Assembly: GCA_021777835.1 (NCBI GenBank)
Contig: JAJYDC010000028.1
Span: 1 to 33,498, forward strand
Length of the DNA stretch: 33,498 nt
Reading direction: 5' to 3'
Origin: Bacteroidota bacterium
GTDB lineage: Bacteria; Bacteroidota; Ignavibacteria; Ignavibacteriales; Ignavibacteriaceae
Program-made: the position numbers and the translations under genes
Part shown: piece after piece, positions 1 to 8,785 of the stretch
Position numbering within the stretch: position 1 is the first letter of the stretch
How the letters are laid out: each line of letters begins with the position of its first letter
The notes under the pieces: model-generated
The model's input: the letters and a program-made list of their open reading frames with translations, nothing else
Told to the model about the DNA's origin: nothing
Databases searched by the model: none

Positions 1-621
1 ACTCAGAAGAAAGATGACAAGCATAAAGTTTATTCATTACACGAACCGGAAGTAGAATGTATCTCGAAGGGAAAAGAGGCAAAGAAGTATGAGTTTGGCA
101 ATAAAGTATCAATAATAACGACACAAAGGACTGGAGTAATAGTAGGAGCAATGAGCTTTAGGAATCCTTACGATGGACATACGCTTAAGCCGGCAATAGA
201 CCAGGCAGAAAAGTTGTTGGAAACATCCAGTATAAAGACAGCCACGGTAGATAGAGGTTACAGGGGAACGAGTAAAATAAATGAAGTAGCAATTCAAAGT
301 CCCAAACCATTTAGCAATAAAACACAGACGAAGTACAAACAGAGCAAATTAAAGAAGCAATTCGGTAGAAGAGCTGCGATAGAGCCGTTAATAGGACATT
401 TGAAGTCAGACCATAGAATGAAAAGAAATTTTTACAAAGGGATAACTGGTGATTCAATAAATGTCATGTTATCAGCAGCAGCATTTAACTTCAAAAGGAT
501 GATGAGAAAATGGGCATCATCTTTTGGGCTCTTTTTTTATCGCCATTTTATTTCGCCAATTATTTCTTTTTCAATCAAGTTTTTTACTCCCCAAAAAGAA
601 ATTTGGGTTTTTAAGGGCTGA
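1..621 (+). CDS. IS5-type transposase, C-terminal part (5' cut by window edge)
   Basis: The reading frame is open from base 1 to a TGA at 619-621 (206 residues), so the start lies outside the window. The frame shows the C-terminal half of a DDE transposase of the IS5 kind: 'VYSLHEPEVECISKGK', an NPYDGHTL block, the second catalytic Asp in 'VDRGYRG' (codon at 250) and the catalytic Glu in 'RRAAIEPLIGHLKSDHRM' (codon at 382). The first catalytic Asp should lie upstream of base 1. The family catalyses cut-and-paste movement of its own element. The tail after 'FKRMMRKW' is rich in Phe and Lys, as is common in this subgroup. The visible part has no frameshift, so the copy may be intact. The family call is from motifs only; the exact IS5 subgroup is not determined. 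Confidence 0.85.
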   Translation, partial: TQKKDDKHKVYSLHEPEVECISKGKEAKKYEFGNKVSIITTQRTGVIVGAMSFRNPYDGHTLKPAIDQAEKLLETSSIKTATVDRGYRGTSKINEVAIQSPKPFSNKTQTKYKQSKLKKQFGRRAAIEPLIGHLKSDHRMKRNFYKGITGDSINVMLSAAAFNFKRMMRKWASSFGLFFYRHFISPIISFSIKFFTPQKEIWVFKG

Positions 622-635
622 CTAATTACTAAGTA
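1..635 (+). mobile_element. Right part of an IS5-type insertion sequence
   Basis: The transposase frame runs in from the left edge and ends at 621, so this is the right end of an insertion sequence. The bases just after the stop (GGGCTGACTAATTAC, 615-629) are where the right terminal inverted repeat should be. The left end is not in the window, so the repeat and target duplication cannot be confirmed and the boundary is approximate. Confidence 0.5.
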
Positions 636-772
636 TATCGAAATTAAAATTCCGTGCCGCATTCCAAAGGAAAACACAAAACCAGATTTGCGAATTTATC
701 TTAACATTGTAGAATAAAGTTGATATGAACTTAAATCAATAATAAATTAGCCCTTTTGTAAAACACCTGCAT

Positions 773-795
773 TTTCGAGAACAATTTCGAGAACA
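773..795. repeat. Two tandem copies of an 11-bp motif
   Basis: TTTCGAGAACA occurs at 773-783 and again at 785-795, a 12-bp period. It lies between the insertion sequence and the tRNA terminator. No function is evident; it may be a remnant of the sequence next to the tRNA gene. Confidence 0.45.
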
Positions 796-827
796 TTTAG
801 TCTATCGTGTATTCTCTTTAAAACAGA

Positions 828-860
828 AAAGCCTTGTAAACATCAAATCTACAAGGCTTT
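828..860 (-). terminator. Rho-independent terminator of tRNA-Thr
   Basis: AAAGCCTTGTA (828-838) and TACAAGGCTTT (850-860) form a perfect 11-bp stem with an 11-nt loop. Read on the minus strand it starts 8 nt after the tRNA 3' end, and is followed by a T-rich stretch (TTCTGTTTTAAA). It therefore most likely ends the tRNA transcript. Confidence 0.8.
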
Positions 861-867
861 AAGAGAG

Positions 868-940
868 AGCTGGCGGACGGATTTGAACCGCCGACCGGCT
901 GATTACAAATCAGCTGCTCTACCAGCTGAGCTACGCCAGC
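868..940 (-). tRNA. tRNA-Thr (anticodon UGU)
   Basis: The minus strand folds as a full cloverleaf. The 7-bp acceptor stem is GCTGGCG/CGCCAGC, the D arm GCTC..GAGC, the anticodon arm GCTGA-TTTGTAA-TCAGC and the T arm GGCGG-TTCAAAT-CCGTC (one G-U pair). The loop puts UGU at positions 34-36, which reads ACA (Thr). The discriminator base is U. CCA is not encoded, so it must be added after transcription. A strong terminator follows directly. Confidence 0.97.
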
Positions 941-1343
941 AATTAATTTATTAAGCTACCAAAATTAAAATATTTTGAGCTTCCTTGCAAGCAATAAATA
1001 TATATAATTTTAGCTTTTATAAATAAATTAAATTTTAGATATAAAATAAAATCTTTCGGTTTGTCTTTTAGAAGTAATTTGGGCAGTATTAGTAATCTAA
1101 ACTATAAAATTTTCTCCATTTAATTAACGCTCAAAAATTCTTATCAATATTTTGTCTAATACATTTTTATTGAATATGAATAAAAAGGAATAACATTAAC
1201 TAAAAAATTCTTACTTATTATCCTACGATTAATGTTAATAATTCAAAAGTATGTGAAAGTTTGCTCTTTAGACTGTTATTTGTTCAGAAATATAAATTTG
1301 AGTAAACTTGCAAACATATTTAACAAGAAATTAAAAATATTTA
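941..1343. other. Intergenic region, AT-rich, no gene seen
   Basis: About 400 very AT-rich bases separate the divergent tRNA-Thr and the DUF971 gene. It should hold the promoters for both, but I see no convincing -35/-10 pair. TAAATTTG at 1293-1300 resembles the Bacteroidetes -7 box, but no well-spaced upstream box accompanies it. No open frame of note. Confidence 0.5.
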
Positions 1344-1685
1344 ATGAAACCAACACAAATAAAAATCGTTGATAAAGATAAACTTCTTCTAAAATGGGAT
1401 AATAATTCGGAAAGTATTCTAACTCTGAAATATTTGCGTGAGGAATGCCCCTGCGCAGGCTGTAAAGGTGAAACAGTACTTCTCAAAACTTACAGACCGC
1501 CAAAACCTACATTAATAACAGAAAGCATGTTCAAAATAACTGCTATTAATCCGGTAGGAAGCTACGGAATACAAATATCATGGAAAGACGGACACAATAC
1601 GGGTATTTACACCTGGGAATACCTCCTACAACTTGCTGCTGAACAGGATACAAACAATAAGCAAAATTATAGCGATCTAATCTGA
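1344..1685 (+). CDS. DUF971 / GBBH-like N-terminal domain protein
   Basis: A protein of 113 residues that consists almost entirely of the DUF971 domain (the N-terminal domain of gamma-butyrobetaine hydroxylase). Typical features are the opening 'IKIVDKDKLLLKWDNN', the Cys-containing 'LREECPCAGCKGE' near residues 31-43, and the closing 'SWKDGHNTGIYTWEYL'. Stand-alone copies of this length are common in bacteria; the conserved Cys residues suggest metal binding, but the role of the free-standing form is not settled. It is a small cytoplasmic protein without signal or membrane segment. Its stop (TGATG) overlaps the start of the following RNA methyltransferase gene by one base, so the two are almost certainly co-transcribed and translationally coupled. 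Confidence 0.85.
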   Translation: MKPTQIKIVDKDKLLLKWDNNSESILTLKYLREECPCAGCKGETVLLKTYRPPKPTLITESMFKITAINPVGSYGIQISWKDGHNTGIYTWEYLLQLAAEQDTNNKQNYSDLI

Positions 1686-2440
1686 TGATATCGAAAAACA
1701 ATTTAAAATATTATTCTTCTCTCCTGAATAAAAAATTTAGACACTCTGAACAAAAATTTATAGTAGAAGGAGAAAAAATTGTTACAGAAGGTTTGGAGTC
1801 GAACTTCAAATGCAAAACTATTTTAATGTCAGAAGAATTTGCTGCCGGTAACACTGATTTTATATCGGCACTAAGAAAGAAAAAACAATTATTTGATATT
1901 ATTAAATGGAAAGAGTTCGAGAAATTAAGCGACACCGTCAATCCGCAAGGAGTAGCAGCAGTATTTTACAAACCTGCAAAACAAAAACTTCCCGATTATT
2001 CTCTAATGATTGCATTAGAAAATATATCCGATCCGGGTAATGTCGGGACAATACTTAGAAATTGCGATTGGTTTGGTATAAAAGGTATTATTATAGGGGA
2101 GAATTGTGCCGAGTTATATAACTCTAAGACTCTCCGAGCAAGTATGGGATCAATTTTTCACCTAAACATAAAAGAAAATGAGAAACTTACATCTGCACTG
2201 GAAACCTATAAATCAAACGGATATAAAATATATAGCACTGATTTGAATGGTAGTAATTTATACGAAACCAAGTTTGCCACAAAGTCTATAATTGTCTTCT
2301 CCAACGAAGCAAATGGCCCTAGCTCTGACTTATTAAATATCTCTGATACAATTATCACAATACCAAAATATGGCGATGCCGAATCATTAAACGTCGCAAG
2401 TGCGTCTGCAATTATCCTGTCGCATATCTTAAGGCATTAA
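1685..2440 (+). CDS. SpoU/TrmH-family RNA 2'-O-methyltransferase
   Basis: A protein of 251 residues with the two-domain layout of SpoU-type methyltransferases. The N-terminal part (residues 1-100) is the L30e/L7Ae-like substrate-binding domain, with 'SLLNKKFRHSEQKFIVEGEK'. The C-terminal SPOUT domain has motif 1 'ISDPGNVGTILRNCDWFGI', motif 2 'FSNEANGPSS' (the place of the usual GNEGxG loop) and motif 3 'IPKYGDAESLNVASASAI'. The family transfers a methyl group from S-adenosylmethionine to a ribose 2'-OH in tRNA or rRNA; which nucleotide is modified cannot be read from the sequence. The 'IVEGEK' opening is closest in style to the YsgA/RlmB-like 23S rRNA group. It overlaps the DUF971 gene by one base. 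Confidence 0.9.
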   Translation: MISKNNLKYYSSLLNKKFRHSEQKFIVEGEKIVTEGLESNFKCKTILMSEEFAAGNTDFISALRKKKQLFDIIKWKEFEKLSDTVNPQGVAAVFYKPAKQKLPDYSLMIALENISDPGNVGTILRNCDWFGIKGIIIGENCAELYNSKTLRASMGSIFHLNIKENEKLTSALETYKSNGYKIYSTDLNGSNLYETKFATKSIIVFSNEANGPSSDLLNISDTIITIPKYGDAESLNVASASAIILSHILRH

Positions 2441-2461
2441 AAAAGCCTATATAGATCGGCT
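2439..2461 (-). terminator. Weak terminator after the S1/P1 nuclease gene
   Basis: On the minus strand AGCC (2461-2458) and GGCT (2447-2444) pair, followed by six T residues. The stem is short, so the call is tentative. It lies just beyond the nuclease stop and overlaps the 3' end of the convergent methyltransferase gene. Confidence 0.35.
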
Positions 2462-2487
2462 CTAATTACACATATATTTGTTACTAA

Positions 2488-3336
2488 TTATTTCATACTT
2501 CTGTACGAAGGTCTGCCCGCATTAACCCAAGCTGTATATACCAAAGACGCAAAATCTTCTGCGGCACTATTAAATTGAACCTTAGTAATATAACCGGTTC
2601 TAAACCACATCAGCCGATAATATTCAGTACTTCTTCTTGACTCGCTTTGCGCAAAGGCAGAGTCATCAGCCGCAAATAATACTCCACATACCGAATTAGA
2701 ATTGGAGATGTAATTGAAAATAAAATTCAGCGGGTCTTTAATATATGGTGCTGACACAGGCTGAAATGATTCCTCTAGGTCTTCTAAATGAGCATCTACC
2801 ATAGTTATTTCATATCTAAAATGTACCCCTTTCTGATTTGTAAACTGACCATTGTAATTCAATACTGTATGCATCGGTTGATGACCGTCTCCAACATAAT
2901 GCCCTAGATCAGCAGCTAATTTTTCAGCTTCCATTTTATTATGATCTTCAAAGGCTTTTGTAAGTTCTTTAAAAGTATTAAGAGTTGCCCAAGGCAATAA
3001 TCCATTTTTAATTACTTCAGATTTACCGTATTCTTTTATAAGAGAGTCTTCATTCTCTACCATTGCTCCGGAATTAAATTCTTTATAATAGTCTATATCT
3101 ATAAAATGCTTTGGCGCTTCATTTTTATCAGTCTTCTTTCTGTAATCCGGATCGGGAGCATGCAAGGATAAATAATCTTGCCATTTTACAAATGCCTTCA
3201 TCTCAGGAGGGAAGAATTCAACAGCCATTTTATTAATCAATTTGTGTCCTTGGTCCCCCCATGGGAAAACAGCTTGCATGCTGAAGAATACAAATAAAAG
3301 TGTCGTGAATACAACTGTTGTATTATATCTTTTCAT
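2488..3336 (-). CDS. Secreted S1/P1-type zinc nuclease
   Basis: A protein of 282 residues with a Sec signal peptide (residues 1-25; hydrophobic core 8-24). Cleavage before Trp26 would leave the Trp of 'WGDQGHK' as the mature N-terminus. In this family that N-terminal Trp and the nearby His (His31) ligate the trinuclear zinc centre. Further ligand motifs are 'HFIDIDYY' (about residues 72-79) and 'LGHYVGDGHQPMHT' (about 145-158), then a later His/Asp pair in 'HFRYEITMVDAHLEDLE'. S1/P1 enzymes cleave single-stranded DNA and RNA and remove 3' phosphates; this one should act in the periplasm or outside the cell, perhaps scavenging nucleotides or phosphate. The fold is shared with phospholipase C, so substrate is inferred. 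Transcribed alone, convergent with the methyltransferase gene. Confidence 0.85.
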   Translation of the reverse strand: MKRYNTTVVFTTLLFVFFSMQAVFPWGDQGHKLINKMAVEFFPPEMKAFVKWQDYLSLHAPDPDYRKKTDKNEAPKHFIDIDYYKEFNSGAMVENEDSLIKEYGKSEVIKNGLLPWATLNTFKELTKAFEDHNKMEAEKLAADLGHYVGDGHQPMHTVLNYNGQFTNQKGVHFRYEITMVDAHLEDLEESFQPVSAPYIKDPLNFIFNYISNSNSVCGVLFAADDSAFAQSESRRSTEYYRLMWFRTGYITKVQFNSAAEDFASLVYTAWVNAGRPSYRSMK

Positions 3337-3409
3337 TTTGAGCTTTTCATATTTGATTAAAATTTTATAAATAAAAATAAGAAATATAATTGATAATAAA
3401 ATTATGGGC

Positions 3410-3453
3410 AGAATTCATTAGTGTATCCATCTATAATGGCTTACGAATTCATT
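3410..3453. repeat. Direct repeat GAATTCATTA upstream of rocD
   Basis: GAATTCATTA occurs at 3410-3419 and 3444-3453, 34 bp apart, in the 181-bp gap between the divergent nuclease and aminotransferase genes. It could be a paired operator for a regulator of either gene, but this is speculative. Confidence 0.3.
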
Positions 3454-3517
3454 ATCTGCACTATTTTTGATAACTTTACTAAAACAATTTTCAATATTAA
3501 TAAAATAAAGGTTATTT

Positions 3518-4720
3518 ATGCAGACCAAAGACTTCATAGAGATAGAAGAAAATTTTGGCGCGCACAATTATCATCCGCTTGATGTTGTTATCAATAAAGC
3601 CCAAGGTGTTTGGGTCTACGATGTTGATGGAAAGAAATATCTCGATTGCCTAGCCGCTTATTCTGCGGTAAATCAGGGACACTGCCATCCTAGAATCTTA
3701 AGTGCTTTAAAAACTCAGGCTGAAAAAGTTACTCTTACTTCGCGCGCTTTCAGAAACGATCAACTGCCTTTGCTTTATAAGGAATTATGCGAGTTAACCG
3801 GCTATGAAAAAGTCTTGCCGATGAACTCGGGTGCCGAGGCTGTAGAGACTGCCCTTAAAGCAGCTCGCAAATGGGGCTACAAGGTTAAGGGTATTAAAAA
3901 GGATGAAGCAGAAATTATCGTCTGTGAAAACAATTTTGCAGGAAGGACTATATCAATTATAAGTTTTTCTTCCACTGAGCAATATAAAGATGGCTTCGGT
4001 CCTATCACTCCTGGATTTAAGATTATAAGGTACGGTGATTCTGCAGCTTTGGAAAAAGCAATAACTCCGAATACCGCTGCTTTTATTGTCGAACCTATCC
4101 AGGGAGAAGGCGGCGTTATCGTACCTCCTGAAGGATACCTGAAAAGAGCTTTCGATATCTGCAATAAGAATAATGTCCTGTTCATCGCTGATGAAATCCA
4201 GTCGGGCTTTGGCAGAAGTGGAAAGTTATTTGCATATCAATATGATAATATTAATCCTGACGTTGTAATTATCGGTAAAGCATTATCCGGTGGATTTTAC
4301 CCCGTTTCTGCTGTGCTTTCTCGTAAAGATGTTCTTGATGTATTTAATCCAGGCGATCATGGCTCAACTTTCGGAGGCAATCCGCTGGCTGCTGCCATTG
4401 CTAGAGAGAGTATAAAAGTATTAGTTGAAGAAAATCTTATAGAAAATTCCTATAAGCTCGGTGAGTATTTTAGAGAAAAGCTGCGCGGAATTAAATCGAA
4501 ACATATAAAAGAAATTCGCGGTAAGGGATTATTTATCGGAGTTGAATTGTATCCCGAAGCAAAAGGTGCAAGAAGATTCTGTGAAGCTCTTATGGGTAAG
4601 GGAATATTATGTAAGGAAACTCATGACGATGTAATACGTTTTGCTCCTCCTCTTGTAATTACAAAGGACGAAATTGATTGGGCAATGGTATTTATCAATG
4701 AAGTTTTAAGAATGGCTTAA
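3518..4720 (+). CDS. rocD: Ornithine aminotransferase
   Basis: A protein of 400 residues, the usual length for bacterial ornithine-oxo-acid transaminase, a class III PLP enzyme. It moves the delta-amino group of ornithine to 2-oxoglutarate, giving glutamate semialdehyde, on the route from arginine/ornithine to proline or glutamate. The opening '[19 protein letters not shown]' is characteristic of ornithine aminotransferase rather than acetylornithine aminotransferase. Other marks are '[20 protein letters not shown]', '[14 protein letters not shown]', '[12 protein letters not shown]', and the PLP lysine Lys254 in '[14 protein letters not shown]'. An AAGG lies 6 bases before the ATG. It is monocistronic, ended by a strong terminator at 4750. 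No arginase or proline gene adjoins it. Confidence 0.93.
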   Translation: MQTKDFIEIEENFGAHNYHPLDVVINKAQGVWVYDVDGKKYLDCLAAYSAVNQGHCHPRILSALKTQAEKVTLTSRAFRNDQLPLLYKELCELTGYEKVLPMNSGAEAVETALKAARKWGYKVKGIKKDEAEIIVCENNFAGRTISIISFSSTEQYKDGFGPITPGFKIIRYGDSAALEKAITPNTAAFIVEPIQGEGGVIVPPEGYLKRAFDICNKNNVLFIADEIQSGFGRSGKLFAYQYDNINPDVVIIGKALSGGFYPVSAVLSRKDVLDVFNPGDHGSTFGGNPLAAAIARESIKVLVEENLIENSYKLGEYFREKLRGIKSKHIKEIRGKGLFIGVELYPEAKGARRFCEALMGKGILCKETHDDVIRFAPPLVITKDEIDWAMVFINEVLRMA

Positions 4721-4749
4721 TATCTTATTTAAAAGATATTTTATATAAT

Positions 4750-4787
4750 GGGCATTGTAACTTCGTAAGGTTATAATGTCCTTTTTT
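4750..4787 (+). terminator. Rho-independent terminator of rocD
   Basis: GGGCATTGTAAC (4750-4761) and GGTTATAATGTCC (4769-4781) form a 12-bp stem with two G-U pairs and an 8-nt loop, followed by six T residues (4782-4787). It lies 30 bases after the rocD stop. Confidence 0.85.
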
Positions 4788-4865
4788 AATTATAGCTTTT
4801 CCACTTCTGATTACATAGCATATCTTCATCTTTGCTTTTTTCAATCAGTACTAAAAGAATCAGCA

Positions 4866-7508
4866 TCATACAATTAGACTTTTTACTGCCTCTTCTGTTT
4901 CAACAAGAGCTTTCTCCAGCGAAGTGAGTCTTTCCTTTGCACTTTCCAAATCACTATGCTTTCCTGAAATTTCAATTCCAAATGCTTCGTCCCCGGCTTT
5001 TATAGCTCCTACCGAATAGCTCGCACCTTTAATTGTATGCCCTTCTATCGCAACCTTTACAGAATCATTTATCCTAATATGTTCGTGTATTTTTGCTATT
5101 CTAGACCTTACATCAACGAAATAGCTTTCTAGTAGATCTTTTTGAAATGCTTTATCACCAAGGCACATTTTTTCAAGGTGATCAAAATTGAAAATAATCT
5201 TATCCTCAATCTTTTCTTCACGCTTAGTATTTATTTCCTGCATTCTGTCAAAAAGGAATCCGTCAATCATGGTAATCATTTTGTCCGCAATAATTGGCTT
5301 AGAAAGATAATCATTCATACCGGCTTCAATGCACTTTTCTTTATCGCCTGCTAATGCATGAGCGGTAATTGCTATAATCGGAACCTTACTTTTTTCACCT
5401 TCCAATTTCCTAACCATTTGAGTTGCCATTAAACCGTCAACTTCAGGCATTTGTACGTCCATTAAGACAAGATTATAGTCTTTCTCTTTAATTGCTTCAA
5501 ACGCCTCGGCACCATTGTTTACCGGGTCAGTGTTGTATCCTGCGTCAGAAAGTATCCTGGTAGCTACTTTTTGATTAATAAAATTATCCTCTGCTAATAA
5601 AATTTTGAACTTCTTCCTTTGCTCTTTTATACCATCAGAATTATCAATTATTTTAGCTTTTGAGTTGTCCTGCAAATTGAAAACCCTTTTTAGTCTTACA
5701 TTGCTGCCAGTCCATGATTTTTCAATAGGGCTTTTCACTTTGATGAAAAAGGAAAATTTACTTCCTTTACCCTCAGTGCTTTCAGCTATTATCTCACCAT
5801 CCATCATATTTACAAATTCTTTAGATATAGCTAAACCCAAACCTGTGCCTCCAAATTTACGAGTAATTGAACCATCTACTTGAGAAAAGGGCTGAAATAA
5901 GTAAGCGATTTTATTCGCGGGAATTCCAATCCCTTCATCTGTTACCGAGGCATTTACAATCACAGAATTTTCATTAGTCCTCTTTGTGCTTAATGCTATT
6001 GTAATCTTTCCGTTTTCAGTAAATTTAACAGCATTACTTATCAAGTTCATAAAGATTTGTCTTATCCTTACCGGATCACCTCTAAGTAATAACTCAGTGT
6101 TATCGGCTATATCCGTTATAATATTTAGTCCCTTTTCTTTTATCCTCATCGCAAGTATTGAAATAGACTCCTCAACAACATCATTCAAACTAAAATCAAC
6201 TTCCGAAAGCTGCATTTTACCGGACTCAATTTTTGATAAGTCCAATATATCATTCAGAATTTCCAGCAATGATTCCGCAGACTGTCGCGCAGTATTAGTA
6301 AACTGTTTCATTTCCTCTTTGTTCTTATACGCTTCCTTTTCGATCAACGTTAAGAAACCAAGTATACCGTTCATTGGTGTCCTGATTTCATGACTCATAT
6401 TTGCAAGGAACTGGCTTTTGATCATTGTAGATTCATTGGCTTCCATAGCTAGACGGTCTGATTTAATTTTCTCCTGTCGTAATTCGTCCTCTGCCTTTTT
6501 ACGCTGCTGCTCTGCGATTACTCTTTCTGTTATATCCCTAATATTCCCCTCAAAGTAAAATTGGTTTTTTTCTTCATCAGAAAGCATCTTGTCATTCAAA
6601 CTTACAATTACATCCGAACCGTCTTTTTTCTTAAGCGTTAATCTATAGTTATTTACTTCGCCCTTCTTCCTTAATTCGTCAACCAATTTTTCCCTGTCAT
6701 CCCGGCTCTTAAAAACGTCCTCTCCAATATTTAATTTCAATATATCTTCGACTTTATTATAACCTAAAATCTTTACCATAGATTGATTTACAGTAAGAAA
6801 TCTTCCGGCTAAACTTGACTGGAATATTCCTTCAGGAGAATTTTCAAATATCGAATGATATTTATTTTCTGATAGCTCCATTTTATAAGATCGCTCTGCT
6901 AGCTGCATTCTTAGCTTAAAGTTCACTGCGCTGCCAACTACGGATATTGCACTTAAAAATAAAACAAAAATAACAGACTCAAACATATGCGGCAAAAAGT
7001 AGATGCTTTTATCGTTTAATAAAATTGCAGAAGCAAATACTATGTTGTAATATATAGCCACTATAATTTGATTCTTAACGTCCCAGCTTAAAAATAGAGC
7101 TGATGTAAAAATCATTAGTCCCACTATTTGAGAATTTGCTACTAATGTCTTGGGCATCAAGAATATCATGTAAGCCGACGATATTATTATTGTTGCCAGA
7201 AGTGTGTGTACAAGAACCAATGGGTTATTTCTTCCCCATTTTGTGTTCAAAATATTCAGAATTACAAATGCTAACAGTGTTGCACTAAGGCGGGTAAAAT
7301 AAACTTGGTATGCAAATGTTGAAAAATAGCGCACTTCAAATATCATTGCGAATAAACCCGAAATGGCTATTAACAATGCCATCACTTTCATGGGTGATAT
7401 TAAAAGTTCTTTTGTCTCTTGTCTTAATTTCTCGTATTCTTTAGTCGAAAAAGTAGTATCGCCGTTATAGATATAATCAACAATTGTTTTACTGCTGATG
7501 TTTGACAT
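4866..7508 (-). CDS. Membrane hybrid sensor histidine kinase (PAS-HisKA-HATPase-REC-Hpt)
   Basis: A protein of 880 residues from the ATG at 7508, chosen because GGAGGCC lies 3-9 bases upstream; a longer frame to 7553 lacks this site. About six membrane segments (residues 41-195) are followed by a PAS domain (about 212-330), a short coiled linker, a HisKA domain with phospho-acceptor His373 in 'SHEIRTPMNGILGF', a HATPase with N box 'LISNAVKFTENG', G1 'DEGIGIP', F box and G2 'GGTGLGLAIS', a receiver with Asp684 in 'LMDVQMPEVDGL', and an Hpt domain with His824 in 'EGHTIKGASYS'. The full His-Asp-His relay sits on one chain, so a separate output regulator must be encoded elsewhere. The membrane part is not a known periplasmic sensor fold, so the signal is unknown. 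Divergent from the PAP2 gene. Confidence 0.93.
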   Translation of the reverse strand: MSNISSKTIVDYIYNGDTTFSTKEYEKLRQETKELLISPMKVMALLIAISGLFAMIFEVRYFSTFAYQVYFTRLSATLLAFVILNILNTKWGRNNPLVLVHTLLATIIISSAYMIFLMPKTLVANSQIVGLMIFTSALFLSWDVKNQIIVAIYYNIVFASAILLNDKSIYFLPHMFESVIFVLFLSAISVVGSAVNFKLRMQLAERSYKMELSENKYHSIFENSPEGIFQSSLAGRFLTVNQSMVKILGYNKVEDILKLNIGEDVFKSRDDREKLVDELRKKGEVNNYRLTLKKKDGSDVIVSLNDKMLSDEEKNQFYFEGNIRDITERVIAEQQRKKAEDELRQEKIKSDRLAMEANESTMIKSQFLANMSHEIRTPMNGILGFLTLIEKEAYKNKEEMKQFTNTARQSAESLLEILNDILDLSKIESGKMQLSEVDFSLNDVVEESISILAMRIKEKGLNIITDIADNTELLLRGDPVRIRQIFMNLISNAVKFTENGKITIALSTKRTNENSVIVNASVTDEGIGIPANKIAYLFQPFSQVDGSITRKFGGTGLGLAISKEFVNMMDGEIIAESTEGKGSKFSFFIKVKSPIEKSWTGSNVRLKRVFNLQDNSKAKIIDNSDGIKEQRKKFKILLAEDNFINQKVATRILSDAGYNTDPVNNGAEAFEAIKEKDYNLVLMDVQMPEVDGLMATQMVRKLEGEKSKVPIIAITAHALAGDKEKCIEAGMNDYLSKPIIADKMITMIDGFLFDRMQEINTKREEKIEDKIIFNFDHLEKMCLGDKAFQKDLLESYFVDVRSRIAKIHEHIRINDSVKVAIEGHTIKGASYSVGAIKAGDEAFGIEISGKHSDLESAKERLTSLEKALVETEEAVKSLIV

Positions 7509-7691
7509 TAGGCCTCCAATTTTCCCTTCAAAGGTAATAAAATAAACATACAAAATATATCTTTAGCTATGGTTAAAGGCAAAAACCAATTTAACGAAAT
7601 TGCATTTGAACATTCTTTTGATAAAGATAATGTCAGTTAATCATTTTTTTTTAATAAATTGTATCTCATCTATAACTAATTATTCAAAGCC

Positions 7692-8258
7692 ATGATAAAC
7701 TTTTTTTATTCTATTGACGTAGCAGTATTTTATTTTATTAACCATACCTTGGTAAATAGCGCCTTCGACAGATTTTTTACAACAATTACCAATGTAAATA
7801 ACTGGTATATTGCATATATTATTTTGCTCGGCATAATGCTTACGAAAGGCGGAAGACGGGGAAGAATTGCAGCAGTTGGTCTTCTGCTCTTAATTCTTGT
7901 AACAGATCAGGTTAATTCAAAAATAATCAAGGAAATCGTACATAGAATTCGACCTTGTAACGTTTTACCAAATGTAAGAACGCCTCTGGGATTTAACGGA
8001 ACATTCTCTTTTCCCTCTAGCCATGCTGTCAATAATTTTGCTGCTGCATTTTTTATATACATATTATTCCCAAATCTTAAGTGGGCATTATTTATTACTG
8101 CATCTCTGATTGCAATATCAAGAGTTTATGTCGGAGTTCATTATCCTTCTGATATACTAGGAGGTGCAATTATTGGCTCCGCATTTGGCTATGTATTTGG
8201 TATAGCAGCATTAAAGTTAGATCTGTATATTCAAAAATATTATCAAAATAAAAATTAA
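7692..8258 (+). CDS. PAP2-family membrane phosphatase
   Basis: A protein of 188 residues with about five membrane segments and the three catalytic motifs of the PAP2 (type 2 phosphatidic acid phosphatase) superfamily. These are KX6RP as 'KEIVHRIRP', PSGH as 'FPSSHAVN', and SRX5HX3D as 'SRVYVGVHYPSD'. The enzymes dephosphorylate lipid phosphates such as phosphatidate, phosphatidylglycerophosphate or undecaprenyl pyrophosphate on the periplasmic side of the membrane. The size fits UppP-type BacA-independent phosphatases or LpxE/LpxF-like lipid A phosphatases, but the motifs do not tell these apart. It starts a two-gene run with the GNAT gene, 19 bases further on, and is divergent from the histidine kinase. 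Confidence 0.9.
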   Translation: MINFFYSIDVAVFYFINHTLVNSAFDRFFTTITNVNNWYIAYIILLGIMLTKGGRRGRIAAVGLLLLILVTDQVNSKIIKEIVHRIRPCNVLPNVRTPLGFNGTFSFPSSHAVNNFAAAFFIYILFPNLKWALFITASLIAISRVYVGVHYPSDILGGAIIGSAFGYVFGIAALKLDLYIQKYYQNKN

Positions 8259-8277
8259 CTTTACTCAGAAAGTGAAC

Positions 8278-8781
8278 ATGGAAAACTCGTCTAAGAATAA
8301 TCTGTCCATCCGTGAAGCAAATGAAAATGATGTGTCGCTTATTTTATCACTTATAACTGAATTAGCCGTTTATGAGAAATTACTTAATGAAGTAGTTGCA
8401 ACAGAAGAACAGTTAAAAGAAATGTTATTCGGCAAAAAGAGATATGCTGAAGTGTTAATCGCGAACTTTGATAACGAAGACGCAGGTTTTGCTCTATTCT
8501 TTCATAATTTTTCTACCTTCCTTGGCAAACCGGGAATTTATCTAGAAGATATATTCGTCAAGCCTCATTTAAGAGGCAAGGGAATAGGGAAATCACTTCT
8601 GCTTAGTCTTGTTAAATTGGCAAAAGAAAGAAACTGCGGAAGGGTCGAATGGTCTGTACTTAATTGGAACGAACCCTCTATTAAATTTTATAAAAGCCTC
8701 GGCGCAAAACCAATGAATGAATGGACTGTCTTCAGACTTTCAAAAGATGAAATAAACCACCTGTGTGAATTGCAGCCATAA
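8278..8781 (+). CDS. GNAT acetyltransferase, SSAT/thialysine type
   Basis: A protein of 167 residues from the ATG at 8278, preferred over the in-frame GTG at 8272 because AGAAAG is then well placed. It has the GNAT fold. 'YLEDIFVKPHLRGKGIGKSL' is motif A, binding acetyl-CoA; 'GRVEWSVLNWNEPSIKFYKSLGA' and 'EWTVFRL' are the signature of the spermidine/spermine and thialysine N-acetyltransferase branch. The likely substrate is a small primary amine or a lysine analogue; polyamine acetylation is a family-based guess. It is cytoplasmic, and follows the PAP2 gene by 19 bases with a terminator right after. The functional link with the phosphatase is not obvious. Confidence 0.88.
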   Translation: MENSSKNNLSIREANENDVSLILSLITELAVYEKLLNEVVATEEQLKEMLFGKKRYAEVLIANFDNEDAGFALFFHNFSTFLGKPGIYLEDIFVKPHLRGKGIGKSLLLSLVKLAKERNCGRVEWSVLNWNEPSIKFYKSLGAKPMNEWTVFRLSKDEINHLCELQP

Positions 8782-8785
8782 TAAT

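Noticed and set aside
752-853. Minus-strand open stretch through the terminator and tandem repeat, resembling the end of an integrase
   Set aside because: Only about 30 codons, stop directly upstream, and it runs through the strong tRNA terminator; the likeness is too vague.
1293-1300. TAAATTTG as a Bacteroidetes-type -7 promoter box before the DUF971 gene
   Set aside because: The nearest TTTG boxes are at wrong distances (10 and 29 bases), and the motif is common by chance in such DNA.
5142-6393. Plus-strand frames opposite the histidine kinase
   Set aside because: They are antisense shadows of a clearly assigned gene with all its domains.
4866-7553. The longer start of the histidine kinase at 7553
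   Set aside because: The ATG at 7508 has GGAGG in the right place; the 15 extra residues have no support.
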